This document shows, piece after piece, positions 1 through 6,150 of a stretch of DNA of 7,059 nt. The notes under the pieces were generated by a model. That model ran no database searches. It saw only the letters and a program-made list of their open reading frames with translations, and was not told the DNA's origin. A program made the position numbers and the translations under genes. Where the stretch lies: positions 1-7,059 of the forward strand of contig JAHWJQ010000108.1 of the NCBI GenBank assembly GCA_019348305.1, written 5' to 3'. Source of the stretch: Actinomycetota bacterium. Its GTDB lineage: Bacteria > Actinomycetota > Acidimicrobiia > Acidimicrobiales > CADCTF01. How positions within the stretch are numbered: position 1 is the first letter of the stretch; every line of letters begins with the position of its first letter.

Positions 1-306
1 GTGGCCTACAAGCAACCGGTGAGCCGGGCCCAGGTGTCGGCCATCCGGGGCGTCAACGTCGACGGGGTGCTGCGGACCTTGCAGCAGCGGGGCTACGTCG
101 CCGAGGTGGGGCGTGACCCCGGGCCGGGCCAGGCCGTGCTGTACGGCACCACCCCGCTGTTCCTCGAGCGCCTCGGGCTGGACTCGCTGGCCGAGCTGCC
201 CGCCCTCGGGCAGTTCGTGCCCGGCCACGAGGTGGTGGAGGCCTTGGAGCAGGGCCTGCGGGCCGACCAGCCTCCGGAGGCGGAAGCGGCCAGCTCCGGG
301 TTGTGA
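1..306 (+). CDS. scpB: Segregation and condensation protein B, C-terminal part (5' truncated by window edge)
   Basis: The 101 visible residues match the C-terminal winged-helix part of ScpB, the kleisin-associated subunit of the SMC-ScpA-ScpB complex that organises and helps segregate the chromosome. Seen directly: an AYKQPVSRAQ segment at the left edge, then the family signature IRGVNVDGVLRTL, a basic/glycine stretch RGYVAEVGR, and LYGTTPLFLERLGLDSLAELP, all in the order known for ScpB. The GTG at position 1 is almost certainly an internal valine, since family members run about 80-100 residues further upstream; the true start is outside the window. A tail of roughly 20 residues rich in Glu/Ala follows the conserved core. 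The TGA stop overlaps the next start as GTGA, so rluB is probably translationally coupled. scpA would be expected upstream (inference from common gene order). Confidence 0.93.
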   Translation: MAYKQPVSRAQVSAIRGVNVDGVLRTLQQRGYVAEVGRDPGPGQAVLYGTTPLFLERLGLDSLAELPALGQFVPGHEVVEALEQGLRADQPPEAEAASSGL

Positions 307-1043
307 ACGAGCCTCCCGCCGGCGAGCGCCTCCAGAAGGTGCTCGCCCGCACCGGCCTGGCCAGCCGGCGGGCCTGCGAGGAGCTGATCGCCGAGGGCCG
401 GGTGACCGTCAACGCAGAGGTGGCAGAGCTGGGGCGGCGGGTCGATCCGCTGGTCGACGTGATCGAGGTGGACGGGGCGCTGGTGCCGGTCGCTCCCGGG
501 CTCGTCCATTACCTGCTCAACAAGCCCGCCGGCGTGGTGAGCACCGCGGCCGACACCCACGGCCGCTCCACGGTCGTCGACCTGGTGCCGGCCGACCCCC
601 GCGTCTTTCCCGTCGGACGCCTCGATGCCGACACCGAGGGCCTCATCGTCCTCACCAACGACGGCGAGTTGGCCCACCGCCTCACCCACCCGTCCTTCGG
701 CGTGGAAAAGGAGTACCTGGCCCACGTCGAAGGCGGCCCCGGCCCGTCGGCTCTCCGTCGCCTGCGCGACGGCGTGGAGCTGGACGACGGGCCCACGGCG
801 CCGGCCAAGGTGGCCCGGGTCGACGCCGGCGTCCTGCGCATCACCATCCATGAGGGGCGCAACCGCCAGGTGCGCAGGATGTGTGAAGCGGTGGGCCATC
901 CCGTCCTGCGTCTGGTCCGCACCCGGATCGGCCCGCTCGCCGACCGGCGGTTGAAGCCAGGGGAGTGGCGCCCGCTGGAGGCAGGCGAGGTGCGGGCCCT
1001 GGCGGCCGCCGCCACCCCCGGTCCGCCCGACGAGCACCACTAA
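303..1043 (+). CDS. rluB: 23S rRNA pseudouridine synthase, RluB/RsuA family
   Basis: This 246-residue protein should isomerise a specific uridine in rRNA to pseudouridine; E. coli RluB acts on 23S U2605. Residues about 7-50 form an S4 RNA-binding domain (ERLQKVLARTGLASRRACEE, then EGRVTVNAEV). The catalytic domain follows: LLNKPAGVVST at 71-81, then the active-site motif VGRLDADTEGLIVLTNDGE at 104-122 with the predicted catalytic Asp108. The C-terminal RNA-contact motif EGRNRQVRRMCEAVGHPVLR lies at 184-203. Length and motif order fit the RsuA/RluB/RluE/RluF family; the place beside scpB favours RluB. The GTG start at 303 overlaps the scpB stop by four bases. The nearest purine-rich site, GGAGG at 276-280, is too distant to be a normal Shine-Dalgarno sequence, so initiation probably relies on coupling. 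The exact target uridine is inferred. Confidence 0.95.
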   Translation: MNEPPAGERLQKVLARTGLASRRACEELIAEGRVTVNAEVAELGRRVDPLVDVIEVDGALVPVAPGLVHYLLNKPAGVVSTAADTHGRSTVVDLVPADPRVFPVGRLDADTEGLIVLTNDGELAHRLTHPSFGVEKEYLAHVEGGPGPSALRRLRDGVELDDGPTAPAKVARVDAGVLRITIHEGRNRQVRRMCEAVGHPVLRLVRTRIGPLADRRLKPGEWRPLEAGEVRALAAAATPGPPDEHH

Positions 1044-1046
1044 CCT
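1041..1046 (+). promoter_or_regulatory. Candidate -10 hexamer for a leaderless aroH transcript
   Basis: TAACCT overlaps the TAA stop of rluB and is followed by eight bases and then the aroH GTG. TANNNT is the actinobacterial -10 pattern, and this spacing would put transcription start at or within about two bases of the start codon. aroH has no Shine-Dalgarno sequence. The same hexamer lies at almost the same distance before ispH. No convincing -35 box is visible, and TAA is needed here anyway as a stop codon, so chance is possible. Confidence 0.35.
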
Positions 1047-1054
1047 CCTCGGCC

Positions 1055-1420
1055 GTGAGCGCCGTACGAGCCCTGCGGGGTGCGACCACCGTCGACGCCG
1101 ACACCCCCGAACAGCTCCACGAGCGGGTGCGGGCCCTGCTGGTGCGCATGCTCGAGCGCAACGAGGTCGCCAAGGACGACGTCATCAGCATCGTCTTCAC
1201 CGCCACCGACGACATCCACTCGATGTTCCCGGCCGCCGCTGCGCGGGCCATCGGCTTCGGTGACGTCCCGTTGCTGTGCGCCCGCGAGCTCGACATCGCC
1301 GGCGGCACCCCGCTGTGCATCCGGGTGCTCATGCACGCCAACGTGGACAGGGCCCGCGACGAGCTCCACCACGTGTACCTGGAGGGGGCCCGGGGGCTTC
1401 GCGATGACCTCCCCGAATAG
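1055..1420 (+). CDS. aroH: Chorismate mutase, AroH type
   Basis: The 121-residue product should rearrange chorismate to prephenate, the entry to phenylalanine and tyrosine synthesis, as a small cytosolic enzyme (the family forms a trimeric pseudo-alpha/beta barrel). It aligns well with Bacillus subtilis AroH (127 residues): LRGATTVDADTPEQL at the N-terminus, TATDDIHSMFPA in the middle, then LLCARELDIAGGTPLCIRVL and HHVYLEGARGLR. Active-site residues known from B. subtilis are all present: Arg8 (Arg7 there), Phe58 (Phe57), Arg64 (Arg63), Cys75, Glu78, Arg90 and Tyr108. The GTG at 1055 is chosen because it gives the family N-terminus; the same frame is open back to 965, but that extension is low-complexity Arg/Ala/Gly and lies inside rluB. 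The gene begins 11 bases after rluB, without a ribosome-binding site, and its last 17 bases overlap tyrA. Confidence 0.93.
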   Translation: MSAVRALRGATTVDADTPEQLHERVRALLVRMLERNEVAKDDVISIVFTATDDIHSMFPAAAARAIGFGDVPLLCARELDIAGGTPLCIRVLMHANVDRARDELHHVYLEGARGLRDDLPE

Positions 1421-2468
1421 GGCGGCGGTCATCGGGACAGGGCTCATGGGCGGGTCCATCGGGATGGCCCTGCGAGCCCGCGGCTGGTACGTGACCGGGC
1501 GTGATCACGACCCGGCGCGGGCCGAGCTGGCCCTCTCCCTCGGTGCCCTCGACGCCGTCGGCTCCGACCCCGCCGCGGCGATCACCTTCGTGGCCACCCC
1601 CGTCTCCGCGGTGGCCGCCGAGGCCGCCGGCGCACTGTCGACCACGGGAGTGGTCACCGACGTGGGCAGTGTCAAGGTGCCGATCGTCGCGGCCATAGAC
1701 CACCCCCGCTTCGTGGGCGGCCACCCCATGGCGGGGTCCGAGCAGGAAGGCGTGCAGGGGGCCGACCCCACGCTGTTCGAGGGAGCCACCTGGGTGCTGA
1801 CGCCCACCGCCTCCACCGATCCCGAGGCCTACGCCCGGGTGCGCAGCGTCGTGTCGTCACTGGGCGCCGACGTGCTCGCCGTTCCCCCCCAGCGCCACGA
1901 CGAGCTGGTGGCGGTGGTGTCCCACGTGCCCCACCTCACCGCCGCCGCCCTCATGACACTGGCCGCCGACGGGGCCGAGGAGCACCGGACGCTGCTGCGC
2001 CTGGCCGCCGGAGGGTTCCGCGACATGACGCGCATCGCGGCCGGCCACCCCGGCATCTGGCCCGACATCTGCGCCGACAACCGCGAGGCCATCCTCGGCG
2101 TGCTCGACCGCCTCATCGACACCCTGGCCGGTCTGCGCACGGTGGTGGACGAGGCCGACCGCCCGACCCTGCTGCGCACCCTCGAGCGGGCCCGCCACGC
2201 CCGCGTCAACCTCCCGACGGGACTCACGCGAGCCGAGGCGCTGGCCGAGGTGCGGGTGCCGATTCCGGACCGGCCCGGGGTGCTGGCCGAGGTCACGACG
2301 GTGGCCGCCGATCTGGGCGTGAACGTGGAGGACCTGGAGATCGCGCATTCCCCGGAGGGGGGGCGTGGCGTCCTCCTTCTCCTGATCGACGCCCAGGTGG
2401 GTGAGTTGTTGCGGGGCGCCCTTTCCGCCCGCGGCTACCGGCCGTCGGTGCAGCCCCTGGCCTTGTGA
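1404..2468 (+). CDS. tyrA: Prephenate dehydrogenase with C-terminal ACT domain
   Basis: The 354-residue protein should oxidatively decarboxylate prephenate to 4-hydroxyphenylpyruvate, the committed step to tyrosine. A Rossmann domain begins at once: AVIGTGLMGGSIG (residues 8-20) has the GxGxxG dinucleotide motif, and Asp34 near the end of the second strand suggests NAD+ rather than NADP+ (inference). Family motifs follow: TDVGSVK at 85-91, GGHPMAGSE at 105-113, VVSHVPHL at 171-178 with the likely catalytic His, and GGFRDMTRIA at 203-212. Residues about 283-354 form an ACT domain (VRVPIPDRPGVLAEVTTVAA), a fold that often mediates amino-acid feedback, here plausibly by tyrosine. The ATG at 1404 places the nucleotide-binding motif at the normal distance from the N-terminus; it overlaps aroH by 17 bases. 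Arogenate cannot be excluded as substrate. The stop overlaps aroA by four bases. Confidence 0.94.
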   Translation: MTSPNRAAVIGTGLMGGSIGMALRARGWYVTGRDHDPARAELALSLGALDAVGSDPAAAITFVATPVSAVAAEAAGALSTTGVVTDVGSVKVPIVAAIDHPRFVGGHPMAGSEQEGVQGADPTLFEGATWVLTPTASTDPEAYARVRSVVSSLGADVLAVPPQRHDELVAVVSHVPHLTAAALMTLAADGAEEHRTLLRLAAGGFRDMTRIAAGHPGIWPDICADNREAILGVLDRLIDTLAGLRTVVDEADRPTLLRTLERARHARVNLPTGLTRAEALAEVRVPIPDRPGVLAEVTTVAADLGVNVEDLEIAHSPEGGRGVLLLLIDAQVGELLRGALSARGYRPSVQPLAL

Positions 2469-3763
2469 GCGCCGACCTCCTCGCAATCGAGCCGCTGGCC
2501 TCGCCGCCCGACGCGATGGTGAGGGTCCCGGGCTCGAAGAGCCTGACCAACCGGGCCCTGGTGGCGGCAGCCAGCGCTCGCGGTAGCTCCGCCCTGCGGG
2601 GGGCACTTGTCGCCGATGACACCGTGGCCATGATCGAAGCGCTGCGGGCCCTGGGCGTCGGGGTGCACGTCGACGGCGCCGGCCGCTGCATCCGCACGGT
2701 GGGAACCGGTGGCGCCCTTCCCCCCGGCCCCGTCCACCTCGACGCCCGCCAGTCCGGCACCACCGCCCGCTTCCTGCTCCCCCTCCTGGCTACCGGCGCG
2801 GGCCCCTACCGCCTCGACGGAGCCGACCAGCTGCGGCGCCGGCCGATGGGGCCAGGGCTGGTCGCGCTGGGGGAGCTGGGGGCGACCGTGGTCGAGGAGG
2901 GCGAGCCCGGCCACCTCCCGGTGCGGGTCTCAGGCCCTGCCGCCGGCGGCCCGGTGCGGGTGTCGGGCGACGTCTCCAGCCAGTTCCTCTCGGGGCTGCT
3001 GCTCGCCGGCCCCCACTTCGCCGGCGGCGTCGAGGTAGAGCTGACCACTGCGTTGGTCTCGGCGCCCTTCGTCGAGTTGACCCTCGCCGTGATGAGGCAC
3101 TTCGCAGTAGAGGCCGAGGTCGACGGCGCGCGCTACCGCGTCGACCCCGGCTGCTACCACGGCAGCGAGTACTCGGTCGAGCCCGATGCCACCGCCGCCT
3201 CCTACTTCTTCGCGGCCGCCGCCATCACCGGCGGGCGGGTGCGGGTGGAAGGCCTGGGGAGGCGGGCCCTGCAGGGGGATCTCGCCTTCGTCGACCTGCT
3301 CGAGCGGATGGGGGCCGAGGTGCGCCGTGACGACGACGCCACCGAAGTGGTCGGGCCCGACAGGTTGCACGGCATCTCGGCCGACCTGTCCGCCCTGACC
3401 GACACCGCCCAGACCCTCGCCGCGGTGGCCGTGTTCGCCGACTCGCCCACCCGCGTGACCGGCATCGGCTTCATCCGCCGGAAGGAGACCGATCGCATAG
3501 CCGCGGTGGTGCGCGAGCTGCTGCGCTGCGGGGTACAGGCGAGCGAGGACCCCGACGGCTTCACCGTGCACCCCGGCACCCCCCGGCCGACCAGGGTCGA
3601 GACCTACGACGACCACCGCATGGCCATGAGCTTCGCCCTGCTCGGGCTCCGGGCGCCGGGGATCGTGATCTCGAACCCGGGATGTGTGGCCAAGACCTAT
3701 CCCGACTACTTCGCCGACCTCGACCAACTGCGGGCCCGGCCCGGTAGCGTCGGTCGGGGATGA
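2465..3763 (+). CDS. aroA: 3-phosphoshikimate 1-carboxyvinyltransferase (EPSP synthase)
   Basis: This 432-residue enzyme should join phosphoenolpyruvate and shikimate-3-phosphate to give EPSP, the penultimate step to chorismate. The full two-domain family pattern is visible: PGSKSLTNRAL at 22-32 with Lys25, ARQSGTTARFL at 94-104, RRRPMGP at 124-130, DVSSQFLSGLL at 169-179, EPDATAASYFFAAAA at 239-253, the catalytic-region Asp313 in LTDTAQTLAA, RRKETDRI at 338-345 with Glu341, YDDHRMAMSFAL at 381-392 and CVAKTYPDYF at 407-416 with Lys410. Length matches E. coli AroA (427). The PEP/inhibitor loop reads SGTTARF rather than the enteric AGTAMRP, so the position of E. coli Pro101 is Phe103. GTG at 2465 overlaps the tyrA stop as GTGA, and the stop overlaps cmk as ATGA, so expression is probably coupled on both sides. 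No separate promoter is apparent. Confidence 0.97.
   Translation: MSADLLAIEPLASPPDAMVRVPGSKSLTNRALVAAASARGSSALRGALVADDTVAMIEALRALGVGVHVDGAGRCIRTVGTGGALPPGPVHLDARQSGTTARFLLPLLATGAGPYRLDGADQLRRRPMGPGLVALGELGATVVEEGEPGHLPVRVSGPAAGGPVRVSGDVSSQFLSGLLLAGPHFAGGVEVELTTALVSAPFVELTLAVMRHFAVEAEVDGARYRVDPGCYHGSEYSVEPDATAASYFFAAAAITGGRVRVEGLGRRALQGDLAFVDLLERMGAEVRRDDDATEVVGPDRLHGISADLSALTDTAQTLAAVAVFADSPTRVTGIGFIRRKETDRIAAVVRELLRCGVQASEDPDGFTVHPGTPRPTRVETYDDHRMAMSFALLGLRAPGIVISNPGCVAKTYPDYFADLDQLRARPGSVGRG
3756..3760 (+). promoter_or_regulatory. Weak ribosome-binding site that bears on the cmk start
   Basis: GGGGA at the end of aroA lies eight bases before an ATG at 3769, a normal Shine-Dalgarno distance, whereas it directly abuts the ATG at 3760. 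It therefore slightly favours the inner cmk start (204 residues), while the ATGA overlap favours the outer one. The match to AGGAGG is partial. Confidence 0.3.
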
Positions 3764-4383
3764 GCGCCATGAAGATCATCGCCATCGACGGGCCCGCCGG
3801 CTCGGGCAAGTCGACGGTGGCCAAGGAGGTGGCCGCCCGCCTGGGGTTGCCCTACCTCGACACCGGGGCGATGTACCGGGCGGTTGCCTTCGCCGCCCTG
3901 CACCGCGACGTCGACCTGGCCGCGCCCGACGCGCTCGCCGCGCTGGCCGAGCAGCTCGACATCGAGGTGGCCGAGCGGGTGCTGGTCGACGGTGAGGACG
4001 CCACCGACGCCATCCGCGGCCCTGCCGTGACCCGGGCCGTCAGTGCGGTCGCGGCGGCGTCGCCGGTGCGGGCCGAGCTGGTTCGCCGCCAACAGGCCTG
4101 GGCCCGGGAGCGGGGCGGGGGAGTCGTGGAGGGTCGAGACATCGGCACCGTGGTCTTCCCCGAGGCCGACCTCAAGGTGTACCTCATAGCCGACGAGGAC
4201 GAGCGGCTCCGGCGCCGGGCGCTCGAGTTGGGCGAGGAGGTGGCCCGGGACATCTCCAGGCGGGACCGGGCCGACACCATCCGGGCCGTCTCTCCCCTGA
4301 TGGCGGCGCCCGATGCCCTGGTCATCGACACCACCGGCCGCGACATCGCCGACATCGTGGAGGAGGTGCTGTCCAAGCTGTGA
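3760..4383 (+). CDS. cmk: Cytidylate (CMP/dCMP) kinase
   Basis: This P-loop kinase of 207 residues should phosphorylate CMP and dCMP with ATP, feeding CTP/dCTP and phospholipid synthesis. Seen: strand plus Walker A, IIAIDGPAGSGKSTVAKE (6-23); LPYLDTGAMYRAVAF (30-44), the family motif for the CMP site; VEGRDIGTVVFPEADLKVYL (123-142); DERLRRRALELGEE (147-160); and RRDRADTIRAVSPLMAAPDALVIDTT (167-192) with the arginines expected in the lid. The segment between ERLRRR and RRD is about eight residues shorter than in E. coli Cmk, so the lid or its hinge is reduced. Two starts are possible: ATG 3760, overlapping the aroA stop, or ATG 3769, which gives MKIIAIDGP and sits at good distance from GGGGA. 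I keep 3760 but the choice is open. The stop overlaps the plsC GTG by four bases. Confidence 0.95.
   Translation: MSAMKIIAIDGPAGSGKSTVAKEVAARLGLPYLDTGAMYRAVAFAALHRDVDLAAPDALAALAEQLDIEVAERVLVDGEDATDAIRGPAVTRAVSAVAAASPVRAELVRRQQAWARERGGGVVEGRDIGTVVFPEADLKVYLIADEDERLRRRALELGEEVARDISRRDRADTIRAVSPLMAAPDALVIDTTGRDIADIVEEVLSKL
4361..4367 (+). promoter_or_regulatory. Ribosome-binding site for plsC inside the end of cmk
   Basis: AGGAGGT is a full match to the anti-Shine-Dalgarno complement and lies 12 bases before the plsC GTG at 4380. The spacing is somewhat long, but it is the best such site in the cluster. It encodes the Glu-Glu-Val near the Cmk C-terminus, so it may be partly a coding coincidence. 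Confidence 0.5.
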
Positions 4384-5051
4384 GAGCCCGATTCGAACTC
4401 GCCGTCTACGCCTTCGTGCGCGGTGCTCTGGTCGCTCTCTGCCGGCTCTTCTGGCGGGAGCGGGTGGAGGGGCTCGAGCACGTGCCGGCCGACGGCCCCT
4501 TCATCCTGAGCGCGGTCCACCGCTCGAACATCGACACCCCACTGGTGGCGGCCGTCACTCGCCGGCGCCTGCGCTACATGGGCAAAAAGGAGATGTGGAA
4601 GCTCAAGCCGGCGGCCTGGCTCTTCACCACCCTGGGGGGCTTTCCCGTCAACCGGGGCGCTGCCGACCGCGAGGCGCTGCGCACCTGCATCGAGGTGCTC
4701 AGGGGCGGCGAGCCGCTGGTGGTCTTCCCCGAGGGTTCCCGCAGGACCGGGCCGGTGGTGGGGGAGATCTTCGAAGGCGCCGCCTACCTGTCGGCCAAGA
4801 CGGGGGCTCCCATCGTGCCGGTGGGCATCGGCGGCTCGGAGGCGGCCCTGCCCATCGGGGCCAAGGTGCCGAGGCCGGTGCGGGTGCACCTGGTCGTCGG
4901 GCCCCCGCTGCAGGCCGAGGACACGGGCGCGGCCAGGGCGTCACGCCGGGCCGTGCGCGAGCTCAACGACCGGCTCCGCTCCGAGCTCCAACGGCTCTTC
5001 GACGAGGCCCAGAAGAAGGCGGGCCAGCCGGCGTCCCGCGGCCCAGGCTGA
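4380..5051 (+). CDS. plsC: 1-acyl-sn-glycerol-3-phosphate acyltransferase family protein (PlsC type)
   Basis: This 223-residue protein should transfer a fatty acyl group to lysophosphatidic acid to form phosphatidic acid, at the inner face of the cytoplasmic membrane. A hydrophobic N-terminal segment (about residues 5-25, ELAVYAFVRGALVALCRLFW) may anchor it. The acyltransferase blocks appear in order: block I SAVHRSNIDTP with His47 and Asp52 of the HX4D catalytic pair, block II GGFPVNRGAAD (86-96), block III VVFPEGSRR (114-122), and block IV PIVPVGIGG (144-152). A charged C-terminal tail of about 35 residues is family-variable. The GTG at 4380 overlaps the cmk stop and has a strong upstream Shine-Dalgarno match. 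Placement right after cmk is seen in many bacteria. PlsC-like sequences include enzymes with other acceptors, so the substrate is inferred from the family and context. The gene ends the co-directional run and converges with ispH. Confidence 0.92.
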   Translation: MRARFELAVYAFVRGALVALCRLFWRERVEGLEHVPADGPFILSAVHRSNIDTPLVAAVTRRRLRYMGKKEMWKLKPAAWLFTTLGGFPVNRGAADREALRTCIEVLRGGEPLVVFPEGSRRTGPVVGEIFEGAAYLSAKTGAPIVPVGIGGSEAALPIGAKVPRPVRVHLVVGPPLQAEDTGAARASRRAVRELNDRLRSELQRLFDEAQKKAGQPASRGPG

Positions 5052-5057
5052 GCCGCC

Positions 5058-5074
5058 CGGCGGCGCCGCCGCCG
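5058..5074. terminator. GC hairpin between convergent plsC and ispH, possible bidirectional terminator
   Basis: CGGCGGC (5058-5064) can pair with GCCGCCG (5068-5074) across a three-base loop, within the 28 bases separating the two stop codons. GAGC (5050-5053) and GCTC (5074-5077) offer an alternative outer stem. No T-tract follows on either strand, so this would be the U-less type often proposed in high-GC actinobacteria. GC-rich sequence forms such stems easily by chance. Confidence 0.4.
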
Positions 5075-5079
5075 CTCCC

Positions 5080-6087
5080 TCAGCTGCGACGCAACGACGC
5101 CAGCACCTGGCTGGCCGAGACGGAGCGATCCTCGGCCAGGGCGTCGTCCAAGCCCCGCTCGGCCAGCAGGGTGCGCAGCTCGCGGGGTGGGGGGAAGTAC
5201 TCGTCTTCGTCGGTGACCTCGACCACCTCGACGCCCGACACCGGCGCCAGCTTGGCCAGGATGGCGTTGACCAGCTCCTCGGGCGCTGAGGCGCCCGCCG
5301 TCACGCCGACCACGCCGCTGAGGTCGTCGGGCACCTCGTCGGCCGAGTTGACCCGCAGCACCCGCCCGCACCCCGCCGCTACCGCCGTCTTCTCCAGCGC
5401 GACGGTGTTGGAGGAGTTCTCCGAGCCGATGACCACCACCGCGTCGGCCTTGTCGGCGATGGCCCGCAGCGCCGTCTGGCGGTTGGTGGTGGCGAAGCAC
5501 AGGTCGCTGCGGCCCGGCATCCAGAGTTGGGGGAACCGCTCGCGGGCCCGGTCCATCACGCCGGCCCAGTCCTGCATGGCCAGTGTCGTCTGAGCGAGAA
5601 GGGCAACCGGTTGGTCCTCGGGCAGCGCCAGGCGGTCGACGTCGTCGCCGCTCTCCACGAGCTCGACCGAGTCGGGGGCAACGGCCATCGTGCCCACTGC
5701 CTCGTCGTGGCCCTCGTGGCCCACGTAGAGCACGGTGTACCCCTTGCCGGCGCGGACCTTGACCTCGTGGTGGACCTTGGTGACCAGCGGGCAGACGGCG
5801 TCGACCACCACGCCGCCCCGGGCCCGGGCGGCGGCGACCACCTCGGGGGCGGTGCCGTGGGCCGACAACATCAGCGGTGCACCTTCCGGCACCTCGCTCA
5901 CGTCGTTGACGAAGATCACGCCCACGGCCCGGAAGCGCTCGACCACGAGCCGGTTGTGGACGATCTCGTGGTAGCAGTACACGGGTGGCTCGTGCACCTG
6001 CACCATCCAGGCCAGCGCCTTGATCGCCATCTCGACGCCCGCGCAAAAGCCCCGCGGCTGGGCCAGCAGGACTTGCTCGACGGGCAC
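5080..6087 (-). CDS. ispH: 4-hydroxy-3-methylbut-2-enyl diphosphate reductase
   Basis: The 335-residue enzyme should reduce HMBPP to IPP and DMAPP, the last step of the MEP isoprenoid pathway, using a 4Fe-4S cluster. The three cluster cysteines are present: Cys15 in PRGFCAGVEM, Cys99 in VDAVCPLVTKVH and Cys197 in SDLCFATTNRQ. Substrate-binding and catalytic residues are also there: His44 (HEIVHN), His77 (SAHGT), His127 and Glu129 in GHEGHDEAVGT (matching E. coli His124 and Glu126), the QTTLAMQDW threonines, the ENSSNTVALEK Ser-Ser-Asn, and GASAPE. After the core, DEDEYFPPPRELRTLL begins a C-terminal extension of about 35-40 residues, making the protein longer than E. coli IspH (316). The GTG start at 6087 places the first cysteine normally, and no in-frame ATG/GTG lies upstream in the spacer. 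No Shine-Dalgarno sequence is present, but a -10-like hexamer lies seven bases upstream, suggesting a leaderless mRNA. It runs opposite to its neighbours. Confidence 0.96.
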   Translation of the reverse strand: MPVEQVLLAQPRGFCAGVEMAIKALAWMVQVHEPPVYCYHEIVHNRLVVERFRAVGVIFVNDVSEVPEGAPLMLSAHGTAPEVVAAARARGGVVVDAVCPLVTKVHHEVKVRAGKGYTVLYVGHEGHDEAVGTMAVAPDSVELVESGDDVDRLALPEDQPVALLAQTTLAMQDWAGVMDRARERFPQLWMPGRSDLCFATTNRQTALRAIADKADAVVVIGSENSSNTVALEKTAVAAGCGRVLRVNSADEVPDDLSGVVGVTAGASAPEELVNAILAKLAPVSGVEVVEVTDEDEYFPPPRELRTLLAERGLDDALAEDRSVSASQVLASLRRS

Positions 6088-6094
6088 GGAGCCA

Positions 6095-6100
6095 AGGTTA
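6095..6100 (-). promoter_or_regulatory. Candidate -10 hexamer of a leaderless ispH promoter
   Basis: On the - strand TAACCT fits TANNNT and is followed by seven bases and then the GTG of ispH, so transcription should begin at or next to the start codon. A poor -35 candidate, TTAGTT (+ strand positions 6117-6122), lies 16 bases upstream. There is no Shine-Dalgarno sequence between hexamer and start, which agrees with a leaderless transcript. Confidence 0.5.
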
Positions 6101-6144
6101 GGTGTCCTCGGGTGCCAACTAACGGCGTAGGAGGCGCCGGGCCC

Positions 6145-6150
6145 TAGACT
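6145..6150 (+). promoter_or_regulatory. Candidate -10 hexamer of a leaderless promoter for the DUF512 gene
   Basis: TAGACT fits TANNNT and is followed by six bases and the ATG at 6157, so the predicted first transcribed base is the A of the start codon. Its first three bases are also an in-frame TAG, which rules out any start further upstream. The only Shine-Dalgarno-like string, GGAGG at 6130-6134, is 22 bases from the ATG and upstream of this -10, so it would not be in the mRNA. No clear -35 box is visible. Confidence 0.5.

Noticed and set aside
1..3. GTG at the first base as the start of scpB
   Set aside because: The residues that follow are internal to the ScpB family, so the codon is an internal valine and the gene is cut by the window edge.
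93..1040. Long antisense frame (315 residues) opposite scpB and rluB
   Set aside because: It is rich in Gly/Arg/His/Ala without any recognisable motif and mirrors conserved coding on the + strand; long antisense frames are expected at this GC content.
965..1054. Upstream extension of aroH to an ATG at 965
   Set aside because: The extra residues are low-complexity Arg/Gly/Ala, lie entirely inside rluB, and have no counterpart in AroH proteins.
1080..1403. Upstream extension of tyrA to an ATG at 1080
   Set aside because: It would overlap nearly all of aroH in another frame and is a Pro/Ser/Thr/Cys-rich shadow; the Rossmann motif fits the ATG at 1404.
3852..4889. Antisense frame of 345 residues opposite cmk and plsC
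   Set aside because: No motif and biased composition, while both + strand genes carry complete family signatures.
4313..5593. 426-residue + strand frame across plsC and into ispH
   Set aside because: It is out of frame with plsC and antisense to ispH, with Arg/Gly/Pro/Ser-rich composition and no recognisable domain.
4784..6046. 420-residue - strand frame overlapping ispH
   Set aside because: It is a shifted frame of ispH, Gly/Arg-rich; the true frame carries all three cluster cysteines.
6130..6134. GGAGG as the ribosome-binding site of the DUF512 gene
   Set aside because: It is 22 bases from the ATG and an in-frame TAG lies between, so no suitable start codon is at a working distance.
6133..6144. 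Adjacent palindromes GGCGCC and GGGCCC as an operator
   Set aside because: Six-base GC palindromes are common by chance in DNA of this composition and no longer symmetry surrounds them.
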